Below, piece by piece: positions 1-8,756 of a stretch of DNA of 64,000 nucleotides. Every line of letters starts with the position of its first letter. The stretch's first letter is position 1. The stretch is from Falcatimonas sp. MSJ-15 (GTDB lineage Bacteria; Bacillota; Clostridia; Lachnospirales; Lachnospiraceae). The position numbers and the translations under genes were made by a program. The notes under the pieces are model-generated. The model did not search any database and had not been told where the DNA came from. It saw only the letters and a list, made by a program, of their open reading frames with translations. Location: assembly GCF_018918265.1 (NCBI RefSeq), contig NZ_JAHLQC010000010.1, positions 84,266 to 148,265 on the forward strand. The letters are read 5' to 3'.

Positions 1-1496
1 TGAATTATCACTATTGATATTGTAGGTCCTACTGCCATACCAAGTTCATCATAAACCTCCTTAATTCTCTGATGATACCCCCTGTTGTTTTTCTTCTTCT
101 TAGAATCTTCACACACAAGATTTTCCGTAAGATTTCTAATTAAAACCATGTTCACCACTACTTTGGTATTTTTAAAGTGAACCTGCAGTCTCTCACACAG
201 AGCATCTCTTATTTCTTCCTGACCTGAACTATAACATACTTCTACCGTATATCCACCATCTCCACATATCGCAGCTACATTATTCTCAAATATCTCCCTG
301 TATTCTTCATTTATTAAAAAATCAGATGTAAATATGCTTTTTGTAAGAGAATCAGTACCTTCTGTTCTCCACGACTGCTTCTCTCCACTACTATAAGCAT
401 TAAGTTTGTTCTCGATATCACTGAATATCTCTCTTCTATCCATTACACTTATTCCTGCATCCTGATCATTCATATCTGTTTTTCCTATCTTCATTCCATA
501 CTCATAGACAATATAGTAATCCATATAATCCTGACCCCTGCTGTATTCTTCGGGATGAATTATTATATCATTGAATTTGACAACATTATCCGTTGCATAC
601 ATTGCTCTAAAAAGTCTTTGATCCGCATATGTCCATTCAAACTCACTTGTTGTTGCATCATATTTGGCATACATATGCTGCAATTTGTTACCACTAACTT
701 TGGCATAGACACTTTTTTCATCTCTATAATAAGGGATTTTTTCAAAATTATTGTGACTTATCCATCGTCTTGACGATATATTCACATTCAGATATGCTCT
801 GTTATACGGAGGCAATGTCTGAACACTAAAAGATGCTACAAAAGAGAATCTTTCTTTACCTCCTTTTCCCGTATAAGCAAGTGGATTGGTAACAATTTGA
901 TTTTTATCCGAATACATCCATACAGAATGTTTTCCACCTACAGTTACTTCTGTCGATACCAGTTCATTAACTGCGATAAGCGGGAGTAATGAATATGCAT
1001 CTTTATCAGCAACCTCACCATTAGCAAACAGTACTATATTTTCTGTATATTCACAGCCATTAAAAATATCTGCATTCAGTCTATCTATTACTTCCTGCGC
1101 ATACTTTTTAGTATTATTATCATTATTTCTTATTTTATCAAGCTCTGTCTCCTGGATGTAAAAAGCATCTATCCATACTCTTATAATCTGTACTATCTGA
1201 ACTGCATCAATCTTATCAACACTTATCAGCCACCTCCTATCATCCGTATTATAACCAACAGCCTTCATGTCCGTTACTCCCGGCATATATGTGATAAACA
1301 TTTTTTTCAAAGAATTTAACGGAAGATTATGCTTTTCACGAATAAATCGTCCTCTTAGATCCTGTCCGTTTCTAGATAATTCCTCAAGTCTTGTAAGCGA
1401 CTCCTTTAATTCACCTGGAAGCGTTAAAAAATGTACCTCTTTTTCAATTTTTTTATCTAATACAAGTGTCATTGGAATTATGTAATTAGGGTTCAT
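1..1496 (-). CDS. pPIWI-RE protein, N-terminal part (runs off left edge)
   Basis: Open minus-strand frame with no stop to base 1, about 498 residues visible. I read it as the N-terminal (X-type) and start of the MID region of a prokaryotic PIWI-RE protein. The main support is context: it directly follows a DinG-type helicase and a PD-(D/E)XK nuclease, the conserved partners of pPIWI-RE. Bacterial PIWI-RE proteins are predicted to use nucleic-acid guides in defence against invading DNA or R-loops. The RNase H/PIWI catalytic half lies outside the window, so activity cannot be judged. Start: an ATG overlaps the helicase stop at 1550 but has no ribosome site. The ATG at 1496 is preceded by AAGGAG (1508-1513) at 11-bp spacing, so I chose it. 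The identification is by context and general layout, not by a diagnostic motif. Confidence 0.68.
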   Translation of the reverse strand, partial: MNPNYIIPMTLVLDKKIEKEVHFLTLPGELKESLTRLEELSRNGQDLRGRFIREKHNLPLNSLKKMFITYMPGVTDMKAVGYNTDDRRWLISVDKIDAVQIVQIIRVWIDAFYIQETELDKIRNNDNNTKKYAQEVIDRLNADIFNGCEYTENIVLFANGEVADKDAYSLLPLIAVNELVSTEVTVGGKHSVWMYSDKNQIVTNPLAYTGKGGKERFSFVASFSVQTLPPYNRAYLNVNISSRRWISHNNFEKIPYYRDEKSVYAKVSGNKLQHMYAKYDATTSEFEWTYADQRLFRAMYATDNVVKFNDIIIHPEEYSRGQDYMDYYIVYEYGMKIGKTDMNDQDAGISVMDRREIFSDIENKLNAYSSGEKQSWRTEGTDSLTKSIFTSDFLINEEYREIFENNVAAICGDGGYTVEVCYSSGQEEIRDALCERLQVHFKNTKVVVNMVLIRNLTENLVCEDSKKKKNNRGYHQRIKEVYDELGMAVGPTISIVII

Positions 1497-1549
1497 AAGT
1501 TCTACATCTCCTTCATAATAATTATTCTTTATGTTTTTTACATATATCA

Positions 1550-4500
1550 TTAATCTTTTATCATTTTCAGTGCCTCATAAAACGGTTTATACAGTGTCCT
1601 CGCAACTATGCTGTTGCTACCATTCTCTATTATTCTCTCAAGATATCGTGTGAGCTCAGATATAGTATCAAACTGTTTCTCACCAGAAACAAAAAATGCA
1701 CCATCCATCCAATATATCTTAAGATTTTTTTCTTTGACAGATTCTCCAACTCTGCACAGACGCCCAAATACCTGCTGAAGTATAACAAATAAAGTTGCAA
1801 TTACATCTGTCTTGTCTTTATCCTCAAGCATCCACAAAGCTCCCACAGGATAATTAAGAGCATTATACATACTGAACGACTCTTTTCTAAGTTCTTTCAT
1901 CACGTCAATCCTGTATGAATAATTCCTGTCTCTGTAATTATTCATAATATAGCCATTAATCTTTTGGATAATAATCTTATAATCCATCGGATTTAGCATC
2001 GGTCTTACTAAAAACATCACTGTATCAAACCACGAATTTCCCAAATTATCTACTATATTGTAGCCTCTTCCAATAACCCATGCTGGTGCAATAAGGATTT
2101 CTTTATCAAACTTAGTTATATTACGTCTACTTATACTCTTCTCTATACCATCAGCTTCATATCTCCATCCGCTGCTGTCAGGCTTAAGATAATATGCCCG
2201 ATAATTTGATTTATTCTTGCAAAGTATCCTGTCAACTGCCTTATATGCTATCTCTGCCTGCTCATAACTATTAACAGTCATGAGAATTCTCTCTCCATTA
2301 TTCACACATCTCATAATAGAATTCTGCTCACTCTGTATTAGGAGTCCTATATTCCTATCTTTCTTCTCATCATCCTGTCCTGATATTCTATACTCACTCC
2401 TTACATTAATCATCTCTGTTCTGCTTATAAAATCTGTCTTTTCTTTCTCAGCTTCAATTATATAGTCAACTTTGTCACCTACATGATACATATTAGAACC
2501 TGGAATATATCCCGTTCCTGACATCATAAGCACATTAGGTCCTTTAGGACTTCCATCACTTCCGAGTATCATATATGGCATCTTTAATGCAAGTAGTCTT
2601 CCTATCACGCTTTGCTTTTTTATGCTTATGCTGTCACTATTTACCCTAAACGAGATTCCTCTTCCTAACGGTGTATCAGGCATTAGCTTTCTATGACGTT
2701 TACAGTTCCAATCAATAATCGCCTTAAACTCATCTGGCAGATTATCCATTATTTCTACAATATTATCTATGTCCTCATATATTCTCTGAAAAGCTATTAC
2801 TCTCAGAATAAAATTAATTCGCTCCTGTGTACATCTGTCAAACTTACTAATCTTGTCCTCTATCTTTCTCACTCTGTTATCAGCTACCTTCATACTATTT
2901 TTCTCATTCATTCTTCCAATAGAATTACAGGTAACCTCAGACAGCTTATTTATCATATATTCCTCAAACCTGCTCTCCTCTGCAAGATATAATAACTCTG
3001 CCTCATCTTTTCTCACATTGACATTTTTTATAAGTTTCTCTAATTCACTAAATATCTCTCTGCCGTACTCTCCACTATCTTTAAGTCTATTCTCTATACT
3101 TTTAAGCAGTGAAACCAACGAAAAATCACGTAACTGACTTGACTTCCATCCTGCTTTTTCATCATTAACAGTTCGATTTATCCAATTAGCTAAATAAGCA
3201 AACTTCCCTATTTTTAACATCAGTTCATCTTCATATCTATTTTTCTTATTTGATATACCTTTTTTATTATAATTATAATGATAATCTGCTGTTCTTCTGA
3301 TAAATTCTTCAACTGAAATCTCTGTTGAAAATATATCATCCAACTGACACAGAGCGTTATCAATCTCATCCATAATAACAAGATCAAAATTCATAAGTGC
3401 GTAGATCATGAATTGCTCTTTCTCTTTTCCAAAACTACAAAGTGAAAAACCTGAAAGTGTTGTCAGAACTATATCTGCACTCTTTATCTTTCTAGCATTT
3501 TGAGTCTTCGGACAGTTATCATAGTATGGACAGACATACGTCTCTGATCTTATTTTTTCATTTACATTTTTATCTGTTGGTTTTTTTAATGATGTACAGG
3601 GTTCTTCTCCATATTCTATAATATCATTAGGTTCTTCAGTCAGTGCATTAAGCAGACATGGCTGCTGAAGTACTCCTGATGTAAAAAATGAAAGATATGC
3701 CCTGTCTCTCATCTGATTTTCAATATGTCTCTTTCTTCCTGAATCTGCAATCAGTGTACATACCTTATAACCCATTTTATCCAAAAGCTCGGCCTTCTTA
3801 ATTACATCATCAACCGATGCCAATATCATAACAATTCTGTATCCATCATCCATTGCAGCTACACTTAAAGAATCTGCAAAAGTTGATTTGCCTGCCCCTA
3901 CCTGCCCAGCTACGTTACACACTCCTTTTATCGTAAAATCACTACTAGGCACTTTGTCATTATCAATAACATCATATATATGATTTTCAAGCACTCCACT
4001 TCTGTAGCGACTGCCCTCGTGCATATCAATACGATCTGCTGCCTCTAATATTTTTCTTACCGACATCCTTACAATTGTGCCTTTTCTGTCTCTTGCAGTA
4101 AACTTATCAGTCATGCCATCCAGTTCTTTAAATCGTATACGAATCTCCTTATCAGGTTTTACCGTTGCTAAATATATTTCATCAAATTTTATTTTTTTTA
4201 GATTTCTTTTGTCATTCTGCATATAGAAAGCATTCTCAAGTATATAATCATAATCCACATGCCTGTCATCATATACAGAGATTCTCTCAGGATTTTTCTT
4301 AATGGCATTATCCTCAACAGTGTACATAGCGTATCTTTTATTATCACTCGTACAATATATTTCAAGCACATCTCTATATTTCGCTGGATAAGTAAATTCC
4401 CAAAGCACCACTCTTGCATTCATAATCAAAAAATCTTTACTATCATATTTTTCTTTAAATATTAATTCCTGTCTTGATATTAGCATATACAGAATGTCTA

Positions 4501-4639
4501 CATCCTGAGTTTCCCCTAGACGTTCCGCCAGCCTGAGTAATAGCTCAATCTTCACAAATTCATCACTACTCATTGTAAGTTCCATATTTTTCTTAACAAT
4601 GTTTGAAATATTCTTAAGTTCTCTTCCTGTCTTTAACAT
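1550..4639 (-). CDS. DinG-type helicase of the pPIWI-RE module
   Basis: A 1029-aa superfamily 2 helicase. Walker A is at about residues 244-252 (GQVGAGKST). A cluster of four cysteines follows (QPC, EPC, then YVCPYYDNC), in the place where XPD/DinG helicases hold an iron-sulfur cluster. Walker B is VIMDEID, and a C-terminal motif VI reads QQVFGRLCR. The first 240 residues are a lineage-specific domain. DinG-type helicases unwind DNA or R-loops 5' to 3'; in pPIWI-RE operons one of about this size is a standard partner, presumed to open the duplex for the PIWI protein or nuclease. The ATG overlaps the stop of the upstream nuclease gene (TAATG), so the two are translationally coupled. The stop at 1550 lies next to the pPIWI-RE frame. 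Confidence 0.85.
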   Translation of the reverse strand: MLKTGRELKNISNIVKKNMELTMSSDEFVKIELLLRLAERLGETQDVDILYMLISRQELIFKEKYDSKDFLIMNARVVLWEFTYPAKYRDVLEIYCTSDNKRYAMYTVEDNAIKKNPERISVYDDRHVDYDYILENAFYMQNDKRNLKKIKFDEIYLATVKPDKEIRIRFKELDGMTDKFTARDRKGTIVRMSVRKILEAADRIDMHEGSRYRSGVLENHIYDVIDNDKVPSSDFTIKGVCNVAGQVGAGKSTFADSLSVAAMDDGYRIVMILASVDDVIKKAELLDKMGYKVCTLIADSGRKRHIENQMRDRAYLSFFTSGVLQQPCLLNALTEEPNDIIEYGEEPCTSLKKPTDKNVNEKIRSETYVCPYYDNCPKTQNARKIKSADIVLTTLSGFSLCSFGKEKEQFMIYALMNFDLVIMDEIDNALCQLDDIFSTEISVEEFIRRTADYHYNYNKKGISNKKNRYEDELMLKIGKFAYLANWINRTVNDEKAGWKSSQLRDFSLVSLLKSIENRLKDSGEYGREIFSELEKLIKNVNVRKDEAELLYLAEESRFEEYMINKLSEVTCNSIGRMNEKNSMKVADNRVRKIEDKISKFDRCTQERINFILRVIAFQRIYEDIDNIVEIMDNLPDEFKAIIDWNCKRHRKLMPDTPLGRGISFRVNSDSISIKKQSVIGRLLALKMPYMILGSDGSPKGPNVLMMSGTGYIPGSNMYHVGDKVDYIIEAEKEKTDFISRTEMINVRSEYRISGQDDEKKDRNIGLLIQSEQNSIMRCVNNGERILMTVNSYEQAEIAYKAVDRILCKNKSNYRAYYLKPDSSGWRYEADGIEKSISRRNITKFDKEILIAPAWVIGRGYNIVDNLGNSWFDTVMFLVRPMLNPMDYKIIIQKINGYIMNNYRDRNYSYRIDVMKELRKESFSMYNALNYPVGALWMLEDKDKTDVIATLFVILQQVFGRLCRVGESVKEKNLKIYWMDGAFFVSGEKQFDTISELTRYLERIIENGSNSIVARTLYKPFYEALKMIKD

Positions 4640-5766
4640 TATTTTACCCCCAACATCTTCTTAAGTTCTCTAACTTTTAAACATCCTGCAATTCCGTCAT
4701 ATGCTATATTTTCGTTAATAATATCAACATATCTCTTCTCTTTGCTGTCAGGTACAACATACCAAAATTTGGCACCGTCCATATATTCTCTCTTATCATT
4801 AATTATCCAATATAGATTGGTAACATTTTTGGCATCAAGAAGAAGAATACTGCCATCACTCATATATACCCTAAAATCCCATGTATCATTAGTTCCTTCC
4901 CATTTACCAGGCCATATGTCATATGATTTCACAGTACCTTTTTCTATAGCTTTCTCAAGAACATCTTTTATCTTAAGTTCAAGCTGTCCTGGATAGCGTA
5001 TGCTCTGAACCACAACATCTCTCATTATCCAACCCGCTGTCGTATCCATCTTTATTTTTTTGTCCAAATAACGATTGCATTCTTTTGAAACACACGAAAA
5101 ATCTCCAACTTTTCTCTCTTTTAATATCATGCCGCAGTGGTAGCACCTGTATAAGTCCGTTCTTTCATTTCTCTTATATACTAATTGGAATAACTCCGGA
5201 TAATTCTCTTTAAATCTTCTTTTATCTGCATCCACAATTAAATCCTGTACCGAAATATAATCATTGTCTCCACTGATAATAAACTGTCTCTTGTCTACAT
5301 AATTGTTCTCATTCATATTCTGATATATGTTATACTCATCATATTCGTTCATCTGCTCTGCCTTATCTTTAGCCGCAGCTATCGCATTAATCTCTAATAC
5401 CCTATATCCATCTTCTGTTATTATAATATCATTGTCACCGTCATCTATAAGTTCATCTGTTCCATAGTATGTAACACCTGATGTTGCCTGCGTCCTGTAT
5501 GGCTCTGGCAATCTGTCTATCATCTCTGCAACTGGATGTTCAAACATATGAAAGAGTTCACTCTCTATCTGTGGAAGAATTCCATTGCCATCTTTATCAA
5601 ATAATCTATACATTCTGTTTAGCCATGCCCCTATTGAACATGCTTTAATCAGTGCCGGAACTGTCTTTATATCTGAATGTTCATCTATAAGCTGCTTTCT
5701 CCTGTACACGCCAAGCATTCCATAATCCATCATCTTTTTTAAATTATCTATTAAACTTCCATTCAT
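4639..5766 (-). CDS. PD-(D/E)XK nuclease associated with pPIWI-RE
   Basis: 375 aa from the ATG at 5766, which has GGAG nine bases upstream. The open frame extends 66 codons further, but that extension is leucine/isoleucine-rich, lacks a ribosome site and contains a likely promoter, so I exclude it. Near residues 207-230 is a four-cysteine zinc ribbon (YRCYHCG then SCVSKEC). At about 297-313 comes WDF followed by LLLDAKN, the D...DxK signature of a restriction-endonuclease fold. This zinc-ribbon plus REase architecture is the expected nuclease partner of pPIWI-RE modules and presumably cleaves invading DNA. It is the first gene of the three-gene module and is coupled to the helicase by an overlapping stop/start. 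Confidence 0.8.
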   Translation of the reverse strand: MNGSLIDNLKKMMDYGMLGVYRRKQLIDEHSDIKTVPALIKACSIGAWLNRMYRLFDKDGNGILPQIESELFHMFEHPVAEMIDRLPEPYRTQATSGVTYYGTDELIDDGDNDIIITEDGYRVLEINAIAAAKDKAEQMNEYDEYNIYQNMNENNYVDKRQFIISGDNDYISVQDLIVDADKRRFKENYPELFQLVYKRNERTDLYRCYHCGMILKERKVGDFSCVSKECNRYLDKKIKMDTTAGWIMRDVVVQSIRYPGQLELKIKDVLEKAIEKGTVKSYDIWPGKWEGTNDTWDFRVYMSDGSILLLDAKNVTNLYWIINDKREYMDGAKFWYVVPDSKEKRYVDIINENIAYDGIAGCLKVRELKKMLGVK

Positions 5767-6138
5767 GCCTTTTTTCTCCTTTTCAATGCACTCTGATAAC
5801 AAAAAAGGTTCTATATATCCGAAAATATATAAAACCTGATATGTCAAAATAAACCCTCTGATAAAACTTAAGTGTTTAAAATACAATATAACGATCAGCT
5901 TTAAAAACTGATATAATTTTCTCGAATACAAGTTTATTGTAATGCATTGAAGCGAAATATGCAAGAGAATACTTATTTAATGCAATTTTATTAAAATCTT
6001 GTCAAAAACAGTTGACAACTTCATCGAAAAACATGACGCTTGCGCCCTTTTTAGTTTTCGTTCAAAAACAAATATTATATCTTTATATTACTTTTGTCAA
6101 CAATCTTTATCCTTATTATATTGTAACAATGCCAAATA
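5767..6138. other. Intergenic regulatory gap between AIPR and pPIWI-RE genes
   Basis: 372 bp with no convincing gene. It holds the promoter candidates described for 5936-5964 and two nearby TTGACA-like elements (minus strand). No clear intrinsic terminator is visible after the AIPR gene, so read-through from the upstream operon is possible. Confidence 0.5.
5936..5964 (-). promoter_or_regulatory. Putative sigma-A promoter of the pPIWI-RE module
   Basis: On the minus strand, TTGCAT (5959-5964) and TACAAT (5936-5941) are separated by 17 bp, about 170 bp upstream of the nuclease start. A second candidate, TTGACA (6095-6100) with TATAAT (6074-6079), has a short 15-bp spacer. Either would give the pPIWI-RE module its own transcription independent of the upstream defence operon. 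Confidence 0.45.
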
Positions 6139-8298
6139 CTATATCCTCATTCCTTCTCTTATCAATTTTTCCCTTGCTCTAAGTATCTCTCTCTGTTGCC
6201 TTTCACTTGGCATTACACCTGTTGTATATAACGCAATAATTGATTTAAGTGCTTCTTTCTCAACATCATACAAAAGATTTCTCGTATCTCCCCACTCAAG
6301 AACTTTTCGCCAATAAGAGGCTCCTGCACCAATTATCATTTTTAAATTATCTATCTCATTTTCCAAATTTTTATTTGATACCACATCCTTCTTCCTATTT
6401 TTTGCGTCTGACAAACTATCCAAAAACTCAGAAAGTATTGTCCATCTACGTTTTTTAGCCCTCTCCCAACACTCCTTTTTCTTACACCATTCTGTAACAT
6501 TTTGTGTTGATCTGTCTACCGATGTAATAAAATCATATACTTCTGGCCATAAAACTCTAATCTGTTTTTCAAGTTCAGGATAAATGTTCTGTGTTGACCA
6601 TATTCGCATAAAATCAATGCTCCTGCCTTTCTCATTTTTTTGAACATATTCAAATATAATACTCATCATATATGCAATAACATTAGCCTTATAAGAGTTT
6701 CTTTCACCATTTCTGTAATCGTCACTATTTTTTATTATCCTGTCTGCATTCTTATATATAATTGCTATGGCAACTACTCTTTTAAAATAATAAACATCAA
6801 ACTCTTCGTCTGATTTCATCCACTGAACCTTTATCTTCTCTGCAAACGCCTTAACTATTGCCTGCTTTCCCTTGCTGACTTTATCCGGTGCTCCTGCATA
6901 TATCTCCATATACTTTGCCAATTCAACCATCTTTATAACCTGATTTTCAGGATATCTTAACTTATACTGATTTACTTCTCCCACTGTAAGCTTCATTTTT
7001 CCCTGGTTATACTGGCCTCTAGTTCTTTCATAATACCAATATTGCTGATATTGGTTTCCATTTACCGCTGGTGCTGGCGTTTTTCTAGAATAGTCTTCCA
7101 TTCTTATATGAAATGGATGATTAGAAAAGAAGTCAGATGCATCAACTTTATTCTGAGAATTTGAATATTCCGAAATTTTAGGAATAATTTTCTCTGACAC
7201 ATAGTACTCCAATATCGATATCTTCATTGGTACTCTAAGATTATCCAACTTAACCTTTTCTCCTTTTTTAGCAGTAAGCACTGCATTTGCTATCGACGCT
7301 GTTGTCTGACCTCCATTTACTATCTGAAGGTCTTTTATTCTTGTGATTACAAGACCATTTTCTGTCATCTTGGTATCAATCTCTGTTGCCGTTGCAGCAA
7401 TTCCATTATTATATGCAAAAAACATATCTGGATAATTCTTGATTGTATTCTGTATGCTCTTATTAACCTTACCCTTAACACTAAGAAAAGAACGCACATT
7501 GCCTTCTAGCAGTCTTGAACCATACTCAAGATACAGATCACACAAAATCTGTCCCGGTACCGATGCCAAATATGAACTATAAGTGATTTTGTTATTTTTA
7601 TCCGTTTTTTCATCATCTTCGTTATACAAAGGTAAAATCTCTATGTCGGCAAGAACATTATTACACTCCATTCCTTTTACACATGGTATACCTTCCATAC
7701 CAAATTCTGACAAGTATATTTCTACACTTTCTTTTTGCATCGTTGATGTTACCACATTAAATATACGATTTATATCCCATACATTTAATTCAACATTTTT
7801 TCCTGCTATTACATCATCTTTAATGTTTTTTACTCTCTGTCTGTTGTAAGCATCTGTAATAAAATAGAACCTGAATTTACTAATATTATCAATTTCATTA
7901 TGTAATATCTGTGCAAATTCATAAACTTCAGAACTTTCCTCCATGTCATCATAAATTTTGTATTTTATTGCTTCTTCTACAAAATACCTTATCTTTCTGA
8001 ACATACTGTTTATCTCATCTGTCCTGACAGAATCATCTTCATAAATTCCTCTGTAATCCGTAATAAAAACAGAACAGCTTCCATCTATTTCATCCATTGC
8101 ATATCCATCAATTCTCATCTTTGCCTTATGTTTTGTTTCCCCTTCATAGAAGCATTCTGTAAAATCATCAAATTCTTCACCATCCTTCAAAATATCTGTA
8201 ATTTTTTTTAAAAATTCTTCCTCAGGATTTGACATACCTGTTTCAGCAGCAATATCAATCTCCGTTTGCAGCATAGTTCTGTATTCGTTTACTTCCAT
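6139..8298 (-). CDS. AIPR-family phage-resistance protein
   Basis: 719 aa. The central region carries the conserved AIPR block: FAYNNGIAATATEI followed about 30 residues later by QIVNGGQTTASIANA, then the YSNSQNKVDASDFFSNH segment. These are hallmarks of the abortive-infection phage-resistance (AIPR, Pfam PF10592) family, which is recurrently linked with Z1, GHKL-ATPase, DUF4420 and Vsr genes in restriction-like islands. The biochemical activity of the family is not settled. The ATG at 8298 has GGAGG nine bases upstream. It begins five bases after the remnant DUF4420 gene, and is last in the long minus-strand operon before the promoter gap. Confidence 0.85.
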   Translation of the reverse strand: MEVNEYRTMLQTEIDIAAETGMSNPEEEFLKKITDILKDGEEFDDFTECFYEGETKHKAKMRIDGYAMDEIDGSCSVFITDYRGIYEDDSVRTDEINSMFRKIRYFVEEAIKYKIYDDMEESSEVYEFAQILHNEIDNISKFRFYFITDAYNRQRVKNIKDDVIAGKNVELNVWDINRIFNVVTSTMQKESVEIYLSEFGMEGIPCVKGMECNNVLADIEILPLYNEDDEKTDKNNKITYSSYLASVPGQILCDLYLEYGSRLLEGNVRSFLSVKGKVNKSIQNTIKNYPDMFFAYNNGIAATATEIDTKMTENGLVITRIKDLQIVNGGQTTASIANAVLTAKKGEKVKLDNLRVPMKISILEYYVSEKIIPKISEYSNSQNKVDASDFFSNHPFHIRMEDYSRKTPAPAVNGNQYQQYWYYERTRGQYNQGKMKLTVGEVNQYKLRYPENQVIKMVELAKYMEIYAGAPDKVSKGKQAIVKAFAEKIKVQWMKSDEEFDVYYFKRVVAIAIIYKNADRIIKNSDDYRNGERNSYKANVIAYMMSIIFEYVQKNEKGRSIDFMRIWSTQNIYPELEKQIRVLWPEVYDFITSVDRSTQNVTEWCKKKECWERAKKRRWTILSEFLDSLSDAKNRKKDVVSNKNLENEIDNLKMIIGAGASYWRKVLEWGDTRNLLYDVEKEALKSIIALYTTGVMPSERQQREILRAREKLIREGMRI

Positions 8299-8302
8299 TT
8301 TC

Positions 8303-8742
8303 CTATTCCTCCATAAACTTTGTCAACCCATCGGTCATCAGAGTATAACTTACATTTCCAACCGTCTGCGAAACATCTTTTCTTACAATCTTACGCTTTC
8401 CAAACATTTCTTGCCAATATTTCCATCTTGTAAAGGCTGTAGATATAATCATTTCTTTTCCGCTTTTCTCACACACTTTTATCATATCGATACAGAAAAT
8501 AACAAATACCAAGCTATATTTTCCGTCCAAAATTTCAAATGAAAGCGCCATCTTTCCATCTTCTCTTCTTGCCAACGTAACATCTATCAGTTTCGATGAT
8601 TTTACCCGCTCTCACTTCCTGGTTCGGTTATTACCATTGACATCATTCCCTCATTATTATATCTAAGATATATATTTGCTCTGTATATTGCATCTATTCT
8701 CTGATATGTGTGATTTTTCGCACCATATGCAAATTTTCCCAT
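8303..8742 (-). pseudogene. Broken PD-(D/E)XK (DUF4420-type) nuclease
   Basis: Two overlapping frames read as one protein interrupted by a frameshift near 8590-8610. The first part (MGKFAYGAKNHTYQRIDAIY...ITEPGSE) passes into the second frame (KLIDVTLARREDGKMALSF...), which ends at FMEE. The pattern fits the N-terminal sheet of DUF4420 (PF14390) PD-(D/E)XK proteins, including FCIDMIKVCEK and RWKYWQEMF. It then jumps to what looks like the family's C-terminal strand (VGNVSYTL...KFMEE). The catalytic core expected between them is missing, and about 145 residues remain of a usual 300 or more. It lies between the Z1 and AIPR genes, exactly where this nuclease is normally found. Family assignment is inferred from partial similarity and position. 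Confidence 0.6.
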
Positions 8743-8756
8743 ATATTTATAGTTAG

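Noticed and set aside
5767..5964. N-terminal extension of the pPIWI-RE nuclease
   Set aside because: The 66 extra codons have no ribosome site, hydrophobic random-like composition and contain a likely promoter; a good ribosome site precedes 5766.
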